A stretch of DNA of 64,000 nt from Corynebacterium minutissimum (GTDB taxonomy: Bacteria > Actinomycetota > Actinomycetes > Mycobacteriales > Mycobacteriaceae): contig NZ_LAYQ01000013.1 in NCBI RefSeq assembly GCF_000988205.1, positions 1 through 64,000 of the forward strand, in the 5' to 3' direction. Position numbers and translations under genes: made by a program. Numbering within the stretch: position 1 is the stretch's first letter; every line of letters begins with the position of its first letter. The notes below the pieces were generated by a model that had not been told where the DNA came from, made no database searches, and saw nothing but the letters and a program-made list of their open reading frames with translations. Below are positions 10,481-19,402 of the stretch, in pieces.

Positions 10481-10666
10481 AAAGATCTCCTGTGTTGTGA
10501 GGAACAGGGCTAAAAATCATGGGTCATGGCAGCCACTGCCACGCACGTGCTGAGTGTCGCGGCGCCACCATGACTAAAGCACAGTCCATCATCGTACGTC
10601 ATGGACCGGCATAATCCTTAACAGGTTTAAGGTGAGGCACCCGCAGTGTGACGAGTGCAACTTGTT
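10481..10666. other. secD-yajC intergenic region with a small inverted repeat
   Basis: 186 bp without a gene. It contains CCTTAA-CAGGT-TTAAGG (10615-10631), a perfect 6-bp inverted repeat 36 bp beyond the yajC stop. This could be a weak terminator or part of a secD promoter region. Nothing else stands out. Confidence 0.35.
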
Positions 10667-10999
10667 TTAGAGCTTCGGAAAGCGTTCGTCCTCACCCTCC
10701 TCCGGCTCAGCCGCTGCTTCGTTCTGGGAAGCAATCGGCTCCGCGGAGCGCACGATGGCCATGGTGTCGAAGGTCATCACCGTGCCGTCCTTGACTCGCA
10801 AATCAACCTGTTCACCGCGGGCCTCCACCACGGTTCCGTGCAGGCCACCGGCCGTAATCACGTCTAAGCCTGGGCGCAACGAGGACTGGAGCTCCTTCAT
10901 CTGCGCTTGGCGCTTGCGCTGCGCGCGCATGGACATGAAGCTCGGCAAAATGACGAGGACGGCGAGAACAAGGAGAAGAATAAGTTGGGTTCCGTTCAT
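10667..10999 (-). CDS. yajC: Preprotein translocase accessory subunit YajC
   Basis: 110 residues from ATG 10999; an upstream in-frame GTG at 11038 would add 13 unconserved residues. One N-terminal transmembrane segment (LILLLVLAVLVILPSFM) is followed by RAQRKRQAQMKELQSSLRPGLDVITAGGLHG, the YajC core. The acidic tail (EPEEGEDERF) is typical of the phylum. It lies between ruvB and secD. Confidence 0.92.
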   Translation of the reverse strand: MNGTQLILLLVLAVLVILPSFMSMRAQRKRQAQMKELQSSLRPGLDVITAGGLHGTVVEARGEQVDLRVKDGTVMTFDTMAIVRSAEPIASQNEAAAEPEEGEDERFPKL

Positions 11000-11050
11000 A
11001 AAAGGCCAGTGTGCCAGACCTGCCCGCCTCCCGGCCAATTGCCGGGACGA

Positions 11051-12136
11051 TTAGAAGAGTGTCCCGCCGACAGTTCCTTCGGGCGCCTCAAGGCCCAGGT
11101 GCTGCCAGGCCGCTGCCGTGGCAACACGGCCACGCCCGGTGCGGGAGATCATTCCGGCGCGCACGAGGTAGGGTTCGCAGACCTCCTCGACGGTTGACGG
11201 TTCCTCGCCCACCGCAATAGCCAACGTATTAACCCCCACGGGTCCACCGCCGTGTCCCTTAATGAGGGCCTCGAGCACCGCGCGGTCAAGACGGTCCAGC
11301 CCACGTTCATCAACGTCGAAGACCCGAAGCGCTGCCTGGGCAGCTGCCACATTAATGTGCCCATCTCCGTTGACCTCGGCATAGTCGCGCACACGACGCA
11401 ACAGCCGGTTAGCAATACGCGGCGTCCCGCGCGATCGGGAGCCGATCTCCACCGCGGCATCCTGGTCGATATCAACCTCCAAGATTCGCGCTGCTCGGGT
11501 AATCACTCGGGTGAGGTCCTCGGTATCGTAATACTCCATCTGCGCGGTGAAACCGAAGCGGTCACGCAACGGACCAGTCAGCATGCCCGCGCGCGTCGTC
11601 GCTCCCACCAGAGTAAAAGGTGGGATTTCCAGCGGGATGGAGGTCGCCCCAGGGCCTTTGCCCACGATGACATCGATGCGGAAATCCTCCATTGCCATGT
11701 AGAGCATTTCTTCCGCGGGACGGGCGATGCGGTGAATTTCGTCGATGAAGAGCACGTCACCTTCCATGAGATTCGACAGCATCGCGGCCAAGTCTCCGGC
11801 CCGCTCCAGTGCGGGGCCGGACGTCATGCGCAGGGAACTTCCCAGTTCTTGAGCGATAATCATCGCCATCGTGGTCTTGCCCAGCCCAGGCGGGCCGGAG
11901 AGCAACACGTGATCCGGGGTGACACCACGGTTTTTCGCGCCATTGAGCACGAGCGATAGCTGTTCGCGCACCTTGGGCTGGCCGATGAATTCATCGAGGG
12001 ATTTCGGGCGCAGTGAGCGCTCAATATCGTGCTCGCCTTGTTGCTCTGTGGCGTCCACATCCTGGTTACGCTGCGGAGGCGAGGTTAAATCCATCCCCTC
12101 CGGCAGCTTAAACTCAGTGCGTTCTACATCTGACAT
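11051..12136 (-). CDS. ruvB: Holliday junction branch migration ATPase RuvB
   Basis: 361 residues from ATG 12136, chosen because GGGGAGA lies 9 bp upstream; GTG 12145 is too close to it. Walker [12 protein letters not shown], Walker B LFIDEIHR, sensor VGATTRAG, and a C-terminal winged helix with [11 protein letters not shown]. It forms hexameric motors with RuvA to move four-way junctions during recombination repair. It is 15 bp downstream of ruvA. Confidence 0.96.
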   Translation of the reverse strand: MSDVERTEFKLPEGMDLTSPPQRNQDVDATEQQGEHDIERSLRPKSLDEFIGQPKVREQLSLVLNGAKNRGVTPDHVLLSGPPGLGKTTMAMIIAQELGSSLRMTSGPALERAGDLAAMLSNLMEGDVLFIDEIHRIARPAEEMLYMAMEDFRIDVIVGKGPGATSIPLEIPPFTLVGATTRAGMLTGPLRDRFGFTAQMEYYDTEDLTRVITRAARILEVDIDQDAAVEIGSRSRGTPRIANRLLRRVRDYAEVNGDGHINVAAAQAALRVFDVDERGLDRLDRAVLEALIKGHGGGPVGVNTLAIAVGEEPSTVEEVCEPYLVRAGMISRTGRGRVATAAAWQHLGLEAPEGTVGGTLF

Positions 12137-12151
12137 GTCGTCCACTCTCCC

Positions 12152-12760
12152 CTATTTTTTGGCCCCGAGTTGGTTGAGGGCTGCTCGCAGCACCACCGGC
12201 GTCGCCGCATCGGGCTGCTCAGCCACTACCGATTCCACCACCGGTCGAGCCATCTTGTCTGTAAAGCCCAACCCAATAAGCGCCTCAACGACATCCTCCA
12301 CCACGGGGCCGGCAGCCGCAGGGGCGGAGGCCGCAGGATCAGCACCGTCCGTGGGTGCAAACGCCTGCACCTTCTCCTTGAGTTCTAGGATCAAGCGTTG
12401 CGCCACGCGCTTTCCTACCCCCGGGATTTTCTGCAGCCGTGCAGCCTCCTCCCCCGCAATTGCTTGGGCCAAATCACCTGCGCTCATCACGGACAACGCG
12501 GCTAGAGCCAGTTTGGGCCCCAGCCCAGAGACCGTCTGGAGGACGTGAAACATGTCGCGGTCATCCTGGCTGGTGAACCCGTACAGCGTCATCGAATCTT
12601 CTTTCACCACGAGCGTGGTCATGACTCGGGCTTCCTCACCACGCTGGAGCGTGCCCAGTGTGGCTGGGGTGGCCAGCACCTTGTATCCCACGCCGGCGCA
12701 TTCGAGCACGGCATGATCAAGCTGGATGTCGAGGACAGTTCCGCGCAAAGATGCAATCAT
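12152..12760 (-). CDS. ruvA: Holliday junction-binding protein RuvA
   Basis: 202 residues with the OB-fold N-terminus (MIASLRGTVLDIQLDHAVLECAGVGY), two helix-hairpin-helix motifs (VSGLGPKLALAALS and IPGVGKRVAQRLILELK) and a C-terminal domain that contacts RuvB after an Ala-rich linker. AAGGA precedes the ATG. It holds the junction open for RuvB and RuvC. Confidence 0.96.
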   Translation of the reverse strand: MIASLRGTVLDIQLDHAVLECAGVGYKVLATPATLGTLQRGEEARVMTTLVVKEDSMTLYGFTSQDDRDMFHVLQTVSGLGPKLALAALSVMSAGDLAQAIAGEEAARLQKIPGVGKRVAQRLILELKEKVQAFAPTDGADPAASAPAAAGPVVEDVVEALIGLGFTDKMARPVVESVVAEQPDAATPVVLRAALNQLGAKK

Positions 12761-12799
12761 TAATCAGGTTCCTTGGTTCGAGTGGATGTACCACATAGC

Positions 12800-13411
12800 T
12801 TAAGAGGTCGTCTTCGCTGCCCGAGAAACGGACGCGGTGCGTGGTGAGGTGCCGCGCACACCGCTCGTTCGTGCCCCAGCCCCCACGCCAGCACTCGGAT
12901 CACCCCCGCTCATCCATGCCAGGGCCGGCGCACGCCAGCAGTGGCAGACAGCAAGGGCCAAGGCATCCGCAGCGTCCGCTGGCTTAGGCGACTCGCTGAG
13001 CCCCAGAATTCGGGTGATCATGGCGGTCATCTGCTTCTTATCAGCGCGCCCGTTGCCCGACACCGCCTTCTTCACCTCCGAAGGGGTGTACATGTGTACT
13101 GGGATGTCGCGCTCTGCGGCTGCAAGCACCAAGACCCCGACTGCGTGCGCGGTCTGCATCACGGTTGACACCTGACCGCGTTCGAATACGCGCTCGAGCG
13201 CCACGACATCCGGCTTATAGTCATCCATCCATTCCCGGACCGCGACTGACAGCCGCTTAAGGCGCTCTCCCAGATCCTTGTCACTGGGCGTACGGACGAC
13301 GCCCACGGCGATGGGAATGACCGCGCGCCCACGTCCGGCTTGGACAACAGACAGGCCACAACGCGTCAGACCGGGATCAATACCCATGACACGCAACCCC
13401 TCCAAGTTCAC
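12800..13411 (-). CDS. ruvC: Crossover junction endodeoxyribonuclease RuvC
   Basis: 203 residues from GTG 13411 with GAGGAGG upstream. The RNase H-like fold starts with [15 protein letters not shown] (first catalytic Asp), followed by [12 protein letters not shown] (Glu) and a C-terminal [12 protein letters not shown] (Asp pair). The last 35 residues are Ser/Gly/Ala-rich and unconserved. It resolves Holliday junctions. It heads the ruvCAB set and a LexA-like site lies upstream. Confidence 0.95.
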   Translation of the reverse strand: MNLEGLRVMGIDPGLTRCGLSVVQAGRGRAVIPIAVGVVRTPSDKDLGERLKRLSVAVREWMDDYKPDVVALERVFERGQVSTVMQTAHAVGVLVLAAAERDIPVHMYTPSEVKKAVSGNGRADKKQMTAMITRILGLSESPKPADAADALALAVCHCWRAPALAWMSGGDPSAGVGAGARTSGVRGTSPRTASVSRAAKTTS

Positions 13412-13473
13412 GGCTGCCTCCTCGCCCTTTTTATTCTCACCCTATACAACCACTTGTTTATGTAGAAACAGTG

Positions 13474-13491
13474 TACACACATGTGTTCTAG
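13474..13491. promoter_or_regulatory. Possible LexA (SOS) box upstream of ruvC
   Basis: On the ruvC strand the sequence reads CTAGAACACATGTGTGTA. It matches 8 of 10 positions of the core GAACA-nn-TGTTC of the actinobacterial LexA site, and contains the perfect palindrome ACACATGTGT (13477-13486). It lies 63 bp upstream of the ruvC start, a sensible operator position. The outer bases match poorly. Confidence 0.4.
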
Positions 13492-13551
13492 TGCAGGCAG
13501 TCCCCCGAGCCGAATACACTCCCTCAGATTGTGGGGCGTAGAGTGGCGCGC

Positions 13552-14248
13552 ATGTCTCAACATCCTAATGGCTTTTCTGAGTTCATTCGTTCCCGCCATT
13601 CCGCGCGCGCGTTCCTTCCGGACCCCATCCCCGCAGAGGTTATAGAACAGGTGCTGATCGACGCCCAATCCGCCCCCTCCAACTCCAATACCCAACCCTG
13701 GAATGTGCACCTGGTTGGCGGTACGGCATTGCAGGACTTGAGCGCCGCTCTCATTGCTGAGTTCGATAAGAATGGAATCAACCCGGACTTCACGATTGAC
13801 TACGGTCAGGGCGTCCACCTGCAGCGCTCGCAGGCCTTAGCAGCCAAGATGTACGGTCTCCTCGGTATTGCGCGCGAGGATAAGGAAGCGCGCACGGAAT
13901 TTGTCCGTGAGAACCTTCGCTTCTTCGGCGCCCCACACACGGCTTTGCTCTTCATTCCCCCAATGGGCGACCGTATCCGCGCTGCCTTTGATCAAGGTAC
14001 CTATGCGGAGAATTTCTTGCTCTCGCTTCAGGCGCACGGCTACCGCGGTGTCCCGCAAGGCATGATTTCACTCCTCGCCCCGACCGTCCGTGAATTCCTC
14101 GGAGTGGACGAGGAGCACAAGCTTGTCACCGCCCTGACCTTCGGCATTTGCAGACGAGTCCAGTCCTGTGTTCAACACAGCCCCGGGCCGTGCCCCGCTG
14201 TCAGAGACGGTAACTGCTCATGGCATAGAAGACCTCAAGCTCGACTAG
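13552..14248 (+). pseudogene. Nitroreductase family protein, frameshifted near the C-terminus
   Basis: An FMN-dependent nitroreductase of about 231 residues if the frame is restored. The N-terminus SRHSARAFLPDPIP is the FMN-binding family start, followed by SAPSNSNTQPWNVHLVGG and YAENFLLSLQAHGY. The frame is correct to LTFGI, then an extra T in CATTTGC (14145-14148) shifts it. In the neighbouring frame the sequence continues ADESSPVFNTAPGRAPLSET to a TAG at 14246-14248; as written the frame runs on into yebC antisense. TAGAGT lies 7 bp before ATG 13552, so the mRNA may be leaderless. It may be a sequencing error rather than a true pseudogene. Confidence 0.8.
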
Positions 14249-14253
14249 CCGCG

Positions 14254-15009
14254 TTAGTCCTCGTCCAGCTGGGCGAGGACCTCTTCGCTCAGGTCCATGT
14301 TGGTGTAGACGTTCTGGACATCGTCCGAGTCCTCAAGAGCGTCGATGAGGCGGAAGATCTTACGGGCATCATCTGCCTGCAGCGGTACCTCGACTGAGGC
14401 GCGGAAGTCGGTATCGGTGTCATCGACCTCGATATCGGCGGCAACGAGAGCCTCGCGCACGGCGGGGATATCACCCGGCGCACAGGTAATCTCAAACTTC
14501 TCGCCATTGTCGTTGACCTCTTCGGCGCCGGCTTCCAACACAGCGAGCAGGACATCGTCCTCATTAAGCTCGCCCTTTTCCACCAACACCAAGCCGGTGC
14601 GGGCGAACATGTATGCCACGGAGCCGGACTCGCCGAGGTTGCCGCCGTTCTTGGTCATGGCGGTGCGCACGTCCGTCGCCGCGCGGTTGCGGTTATCCGT
14701 CAAGCACTCGATGAGCATGGCGACACCGTTCGGGCCATACCCCTCGTACATCACGGTTTCCCAATCGGCACCGCCTGCTTCTTCGCCGGATCCGCGCTTG
14801 CGGGCGCGCTCAATGTTGTCGTTAGGAACAGAGGCCTTCTTGGCCTTCCTAATCATGTCATCAAGGGTTGGGTTTGCGGCGGGATCACCGCCACCGGTGC
14901 GGGCGGCCACCTCGATATTCTTAATCAGCTTGGCAAATTCCTTGCCACGCTTGGCATCGTTCGCCGCCTTCTTGTGCTTCGTTGTTGCCCATTTAGAGTG
15001 GCCTGCCAT
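14254..15009 (-). CDS. yebC: YebC/PmpR family DNA-binding regulatory protein
   Basis: 251 residues from ATG 15009 ([14 protein letters not shown]), with AAAGGA 6 bp upstream. The start motif, [20 protein letters not shown], and [11 protein letters not shown] are diagnostic of the YebC/TACO1 family. Members act as transcriptional regulators or help ribosomes on difficult sequences. It ends 5 bp from the restored stop of the convergent nitroreductase. Confidence 0.93.
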   Translation of the reverse strand: MAGHSKWATTKHKKAANDAKRGKEFAKLIKNIEVAARTGGGDPAANPTLDDMIRKAKKASVPNDNIERARKRGSGEEAGGADWETVMYEGYGPNGVAMLIECLTDNRNRAATDVRTAMTKNGGNLGESGSVAYMFARTGLVLVEKGELNEDDVLLAVLEAGAEEVNDNGEKFEITCAPGDIPAVREALVAADIEVDDTDTDFRASVEVPLQADDARKIFRLIDALEDSDDVQNVYTNMDLSEEVLAQLDED

Positions 15010-15138
15010 GTCATTCCTTTCGATGTGGCTATATAAAAAGCTTGTAGAAACTGCTGCAATTATACGGCCTTGTCCTGGATCCACCGGAACAGGGGTCCGC
15101 GCGTGCGTCTCGCACGCCGTGGTGCTGACCCCCGGTGG

Positions 15139-16002
15139 CTAAACGTTTTGCCAATTCCCGTTGGCGCTTGAGCCTTCGGCGTCCGGATGCAGGATGCGCG
15201 TCAGGCCCTCCTGCATCGCCACGGCCAGTAGCTCGCCGCGCTGATTGAAGATCTTGCCCTCTGCTAGCCCCGTCCCGGTTTGTGCTGAGGGGCTGGACTG
15301 CGAATACAACATCCACTCATCCACTCGAACTGGCCGCAAGAACCACAGAGAATGGTCCAGGCTGGCTAGCTGAATCCTCTCACCCTGGTGCGGAAGCAAT
15401 GCTGTACGAATCAGCGTCATGTCCGACATATACAGCAGCGCCGCCTGGTGGAGGGACTGGTCGGCAGCGGTAAGAAGGTCACCGGTGTTACGGAACCAAA
15501 TGTTCCTAAACCCGGCACCGGTGGTTTCCGCGGCAACCGCGTCGCGGTCCGCGTCCGGGACAAGCCGCACGTCCCAGTCCTCCCACTCTTTCAAGATGAT
15601 TCGGGTGGAATAGGGAGAGTCCTTAATACTCTCCGGTGGCGGCACCTGCGGCATGTCTGCTTGGTGCTCAGGGCCACTGTCCCCTGGCGCTTGGAAACCG
15701 GCGCTGAGCATGAAGATCAAGCGATCGTTTTGAAAGACCCGCACGTGGCGGTGCGCAAAAGAGCGGCCATCCCTAATCCGCTCAACTCGGATGGTAGTGG
15801 GTGCGCCAGAATCGCCCGGCCCCACGAAGTAGCAATGCATGGAGTGGGCAAACTTGTCGTCAACGGTGAGCTGCGCCGCGCGGAGCGCCTGCGCCATGGT
15901 TTGCCCGCCAAAGGTGCGCGTAATGAGCGATGGAACCACAGGGCCGCGGAACTCGTCGTCGCCGATTCGCTCGAGGTCGACCGCCTGGGCCACCGTTGCC
16001 AT
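15139..16002 (-). CDS. tesB: Acyl-CoA thioesterase II
   Basis: 287 residues forming the double hot-dog of the TesB family. Blocks include RTFGGQTMAQALRAAQLTV, HSMHCYFVGPGD, the second-domain SLDHSLWFLRPVRVDEWMLY, and GEKIFNQRGELLA-like LAEGKIFNQRG. It hydrolyses fatty acyl-CoA to free acid and CoA. AAGGGAG precedes the ATG. It is expressed away from the divergent DUF3817 gene. Confidence 0.92.
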   Translation of the reverse strand: MATVAQAVDLERIGDDEFRGPVVPSLITRTFGGQTMAQALRAAQLTVDDKFAHSMHCYFVGPGDSGAPTTIRVERIRDGRSFAHRHVRVFQNDRLIFMLSAGFQAPGDSGPEHQADMPQVPPPESIKDSPYSTRIILKEWEDWDVRLVPDADRDAVAAETTGAGFRNIWFRNTGDLLTAADQSLHQAALLYMSDMTLIRTALLPHQGERIQLASLDHSLWFLRPVRVDEWMLYSQSSPSAQTGTGLAEGKIFNQRGELLAVAMQEGLTRILHPDAEGSSANGNWQNV

Positions 16003-16120
16003 GTCTTACTCCCTTCCTTGTGCGTTGTAGCGTTCGCCGCGATATGGCGCCCGCCACACTAACCCCGACTATCCTACTCACGTGCTGATCCACCCCCGGA
16101 GGTTGCGTACTATATTCCGC

Positions 16121-16603
16121 ATGACTTCAACCACGCCGCACAGCGTGCACCGCGTAGCCGCTTACCTGGAAATGGTCACGTGGGGATTGCTGATCCTCTC
16201 GATGATCCTCAAGTACTCGGGCACCACCGCAGCACTCACCCCACTTGCGGGAGGTATCCACGGCTTCGGCTTCCTGTGCTTTTTGCTCATGACGGCCCTG
16301 GTGTGGATCAACAACCGGTGGCCATTGGGTATCGGGATCCTGGGCCTGGTTGTCACCGTGATTCCTTTCGCAGCCTTGCCTTTTGCGCTGTGGGTGTCGC
16401 GGCGCGGGCTCGTTGCTGGTCCGTGGCGGTTTAGCGATGACGCGGAGCCGCAGAATTTCTTCGACAAGCTCTTAGCCCAGGCAGTGCGCCACCCCGTCCG
16501 CACCGCGCTCATCGCGCTGCTCGTCGTTGCCGTAGTGTTTAGCATCCTTCTCTTTTTGGGCCCACCCGTCGACGTCGAATCCGCCATTGAAAATAATCGC
16601 TAA
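16121..16603 (+). CDS. DUF3817 integral membrane protein
   Basis: 160 residues with about four hydrophobic helices (VTWGLLILSMILKYSG, IHGFGFLCFLLMTALVWI, LGIGILGLVVTVIPFAALPFALWV, TALIALLVVAVVFSILLFL). The pattern fits DUF3817, a family of unknown function found beside envelope genes in actinobacteria. ATG 16121 has no ribosome-binding site, but TACTAT ends 7 bp upstream, which suggests a leaderless transcript. It is followed directly by the GT87 gene. Confidence 0.8.
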   Translation: MTSTTPHSVHRVAAYLEMVTWGLLILSMILKYSGTTAALTPLAGGIHGFGFLCFLLMTALVWINNRWPLGIGILGLVVTVIPFAALPFALWVSRRGLVAGPWRFSDDAEPQNFFDKLLAQAVRHPVRTALIALLVVAVVFSILLFLGPPVDVESAIENNR

Positions 16604-16627
16604 AGTCCCGACTATCTGGCTGGGTGG

Positions 16628-17842
16628 GTGCTGGCACGCCTTTTCCTTATCTACCTACTCGTCAACGAAACGGGTCCGCTCGGGGATGTCCGGTACTACC
16701 TCGCGGGCGTATACGGGGATAACCCCCGTGACATGACGGAATATCCCCAGGTGGGCACCTGGCCCAGCGTCCTCCTTGCGTGGATTACCGGCGACGACTT
16801 CGAGGCCTATGCCATCGGCTTTACGGCAATGGTGCTGCTTGCCGACGGCGCATTCCTCGCCCTTCTCCTACGTCATCACCGTTCCAACCCCGGGGCATAT
16901 AGCGCCGGATGGTTTTGGGTGTTCTTTGGCACGGCGGCAGGCCACGTCTTCGCGTGGCGGCTCGATCTCTATCCTGCCTTGCTGGTTGCCGGCGCGGGCG
17001 CGCTTCTGGCTACCCGCCCGCGGCTCGCCTCAGCTTTGTTGGCGTGGGCCACCGCCGCGAAGCTGTGGCCGGGGGTCCTCGCTGCCGGGCTTGTCGGGAG
17101 AGCAAACTCCCGCGATACCTGGCAGCGGCTGGCCGCGTTCTTTGGAAGTCTCGTTGCCCTGTGCCTCGGTGTAGCAGCGATGACCAGCGTGGATAGGGTT
17201 CTATCCCCGTTGACGTATCAAGGTGAGCGCGGCCTCCAGATTGAGTCTCTAGCCGCTACGTGGTTCGTGTACCAGGCGCATCGCCATCCTAATGTGTGGA
17301 CGATGGGATACGCGGCCTCGAAGAGCTATGAGATCTCCGGTCCCGGCGTCGACACGGCACTCGCTATCAGCACCATCGCGACGGGCGCGGCCCTCGTGTG
17401 GTTCGTGGGCGTAGCATTCGTGCACTTTCTACGGGGGTTCTGGAGCCCACATTCCACCGTGGTCTTTTTCATCGCGGCGATTCTGCTTCTCATCGCAACG
17501 AATAAAGTCTTCTCCCCGCAGTACATCGTGTGGCTCGGGCCGATACTAGCGGTGGCGCTTCGCTCCCCCGTCCCCAAGTCAACCGGCGGGCAACGCCAAA
17601 GGGCCGCCGATATCAAAGGGGTACGCACCATCATGGCCATCCTCGCCGTGGGAACAGCGGCTTTGGGAACCGTCATCTACCCCTATGGCTATGACTACAT
17701 CTGGTTCTATGTCGGTGAGGACCCCAACCCGGTGTATGCCCTTGTACTGCGCAACCAGCTCATCCTCGTCATGGCTGTACTGGCTCTCTACTGGCACCGC
17801 CTCGAGTATCGCGCAGCGCGAGCAGCTCACATGTCGATCTGA
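16628..17842 (+). CDS. GT87-type polyprenol-phosphate-mannose-dependent glycosyltransferase (GT-C fold)
   Basis: 404 residues, with about ten transmembrane helices. The first extracytoplasmic loop carries GPLGDVRYYLAGV, whose acidic residue matches the catalytic position of GT-C enzymes. ATAAKLWPGVLAAGLV and TNKVFSPQYIVWLGPI are further family blocks. GT87 members add mannose or arabinose from polyprenyl-phosphate donors to lipoglycans. Its location next to the PIM genes points to phosphatidylinositol mannoside or lipomannan elongation, but the acceptor is not deducible. The GTG start is 24 bp after DUF3817, and its 3' end overlaps the convergent gene by 16 bp. Confidence 0.75.
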   Translation: MLARLFLIYLLVNETGPLGDVRYYLAGVYGDNPRDMTEYPQVGTWPSVLLAWITGDDFEAYAIGFTAMVLLADGAFLALLLRHHRSNPGAYSAGWFWVFFGTAAGHVFAWRLDLYPALLVAGAGALLATRPRLASALLAWATAAKLWPGVLAAGLVGRANSRDTWQRLAAFFGSLVALCLGVAAMTSVDRVLSPLTYQGERGLQIESLAATWFVYQAHRHPNVWTMGYAASKSYEISGPGVDTALAISTIATGAALVWFVGVAFVHFLRGFWSPHSTVVFFIAAILLLIATNKVFSPQYIVWLGPILAVALRSPVPKSTGGQRQRAADIKGVRTIMAILAVGTAALGTVIYPYGYDYIWFYVGEDPNPVYALVLRNQLILVMAVLALYWHRLEYRAARAAHMSI

Positions 17843-18285
17843 CTTAGTTCGAAAAACTCAGGCAGCTTCGCCGTTCCCCCCAAGCGCAGCAGCTTGACAG
17901 CGGGGCGCAACCGCAACGCACGAGTATCGCTGACTGCTTCGTTGTAGAAGCGGTGAGCTAGGTGAATGCGCCCTTCCGCGTCGGCAAGCAAGGCCGGGCG
18001 TGATTCAAAGCGCTGCTGGATGGCTGCGGACAACTCTCGCTCCCGGGTGGCACGCTCATCGAAATTCCCCTGTGCTAGCTCGGTAGACTCCGCCCTCGCC
18101 GCAATGCCCTCGAGCTCCGGCGCCAGCGCGCTCACGACCGCCGCACGGCGGTCGAGCGTGGACTCCAACTGCGCTAACGCCGCATCGGTGCGGATGTGGA
18201 GGGAGTTGAGCCGCTGTGCTGTGTACAGGGCCCACATTCCGAGCACAATCGCCAGAGCAAGGATGATGACAACTTCGATCGGCAT
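17827..18285 (-). CDS. LemA-like single-pass membrane protein
   Basis: 152 residues: one N-terminal transmembrane helix (VVIILALAIVLGMWALY) then a helical domain with RLNSLHIRTDAALAQLESTLDRRAAVV and HRFYNEAVSDTRALR, both resembling the LemA fold. The role of LemA proteins is unclear. It starts immediately after the pimA stop and is probably cotranscribed. Confidence 0.65.
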   Translation of the reverse strand: MPIEVVIILALAIVLGMWALYTAQRLNSLHIRTDAALAQLESTLDRRAAVVSALAPELEGIAARAESTELAQGNFDERATRERELSAAIQQRFESRPALLADAEGRIHLAHRFYNEAVSDTRALRLRPAVKLLRLGGTAKLPEFFELSQIDM

Positions 18286-19386
18286 TTAAGACACACGCAC
18301 CTTTGTTCCGTCCGCTACCGTTTCATAGACGCGCATTACGGCTGCGGCCACATGGTCCCAATCGTATTCGCGAGCCCTCTCCATTCCCGCTGCGGTCAAG
18401 GCGTGTCGCTTGTCGGAATCACTCACCACATCGTGCAGCACGCGGGCTAGATCCGCGGCATCACCGTTACGGAACAAAGCACCGGCGGGTGTGTCCGAAT
18501 CGACGTTGCACACCGCGGCGAAGGCCTCCAAATCTGAAGCCACGACCGCGCAGCCGGCGGCCATTGCCTCGACGAGGACGATGCCGAAACTTTCGCCGCC
18601 TGTATTGGGCGCCACATAGATATCGGCGCGTCCGAGGATGGCTGCTTTCTCGGCATCGCTGACCCGCCCCACAAAGTCAACCCCTGGGGCGCTTCGCGGG
18701 TGCCCTCCTCCCATGACCGTCACGCGGACGGGCTCTGGGAGAAGCGTCAGGGCTTCGAGAAGAATGTCCAACCCCTTGCGCGGTTCATCGAGGCGCCCCA
18801 AAAACACGATTTCAATCTCCGAATCGCGTCGCTCACGCTCAGCTCGCTCCCGCTCGCGGGCATACACGGAGGTATCCACGCCATTGGGGATAAGCACGGG
18901 GTCACCGCCAAGCTGCTCCACCTGCCAGCGCCGCGCCATCTCCGAGACCGCGATCCCGCCCCGGACCGTTTCCAGATATGGGCGCAGGAAAGGCTTAGCT
19001 AGGGTCAGCGCGAGAGAACTGGAGGCGGATGCATGGTACGTCGCCACGATCGGCCCGCGCGCCAGTGCCAAGGCTGCCATGGAATAGCTTGGGGAGTTCG
19101 GTTCGTGAATGTGGAGGATATCGAAGTTGCCCTCGCGGATGAAGCGCTTGATGTTGCGGCGCACGTGCGGGCCGATGGACAGGCGGGCCACGGATCCGTT
19201 ATAGGTGATCGGCACCGCCCAGCCTCCCTTGCGCACGAAGCTGGGGACCTGCGTGCTTGCCGACGCCGGCCCCAGCACCTCCACAAAATGGCCCTGTTCA
19301 ATAAAAACAGTAGCTAGGTCAAGGATGTGGGCCTGAACGCCGCCAGGTTCGTCGAAGGAATAGGGGCAGATGATACCGATCCGCAT
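18286..19386 (-). CDS. pimA: Phosphatidyl-myo-inositol alpha-mannosyltransferase PimA
   Basis: 366 residues, GT4 family. The N-terminus IGIICPYSFDEPGGVQAHILDLA binds the acceptor lipid headgroup, and FLGRLDEPRKGLDILLEAL plus PNTGGESFGIVLVEAMAAGCAVVASD form the GDP-mannose site with the EX7E motif. It adds the first mannose to phosphatidylinositol at the inner membrane face. It sits 16 bp after patA in the conserved order pgsA-patA-pimA. Confidence 0.93.
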   Translation of the reverse strand: MRIGIICPYSFDEPGGVQAHILDLATVFIEQGHFVEVLGPASASTQVPSFVRKGGWAVPITYNGSVARLSIGPHVRRNIKRFIREGNFDILHIHEPNSPSYSMAALALARGPIVATYHASASSSLALTLAKPFLRPYLETVRGGIAVSEMARRWQVEQLGGDPVLIPNGVDTSVYARERERAERERRDSEIEIVFLGRLDEPRKGLDILLEALTLLPEPVRVTVMGGGHPRSAPGVDFVGRVSDAEKAAILGRADIYVAPNTGGESFGIVLVEAMAAGCAVVASDLEAFAAVCNVDSDTPAGALFRNGDAADLARVLHDVVSDSDKRHALTAAGMERAREYDWDHVAAAVMRVYETVADGTKVRVS

Positions 19387-19402
19387 GATGTGTTCTGCCT
19401 TT

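Noticed and set aside
13531-14397. The 288-residue frame as a longer nitroreductase with a novel C-terminus
   Set aside because: The tail after LTFGI is the antisense of yebC in the wrong frame, while the neighbouring frame continues with plausible nitroreductase sequence.
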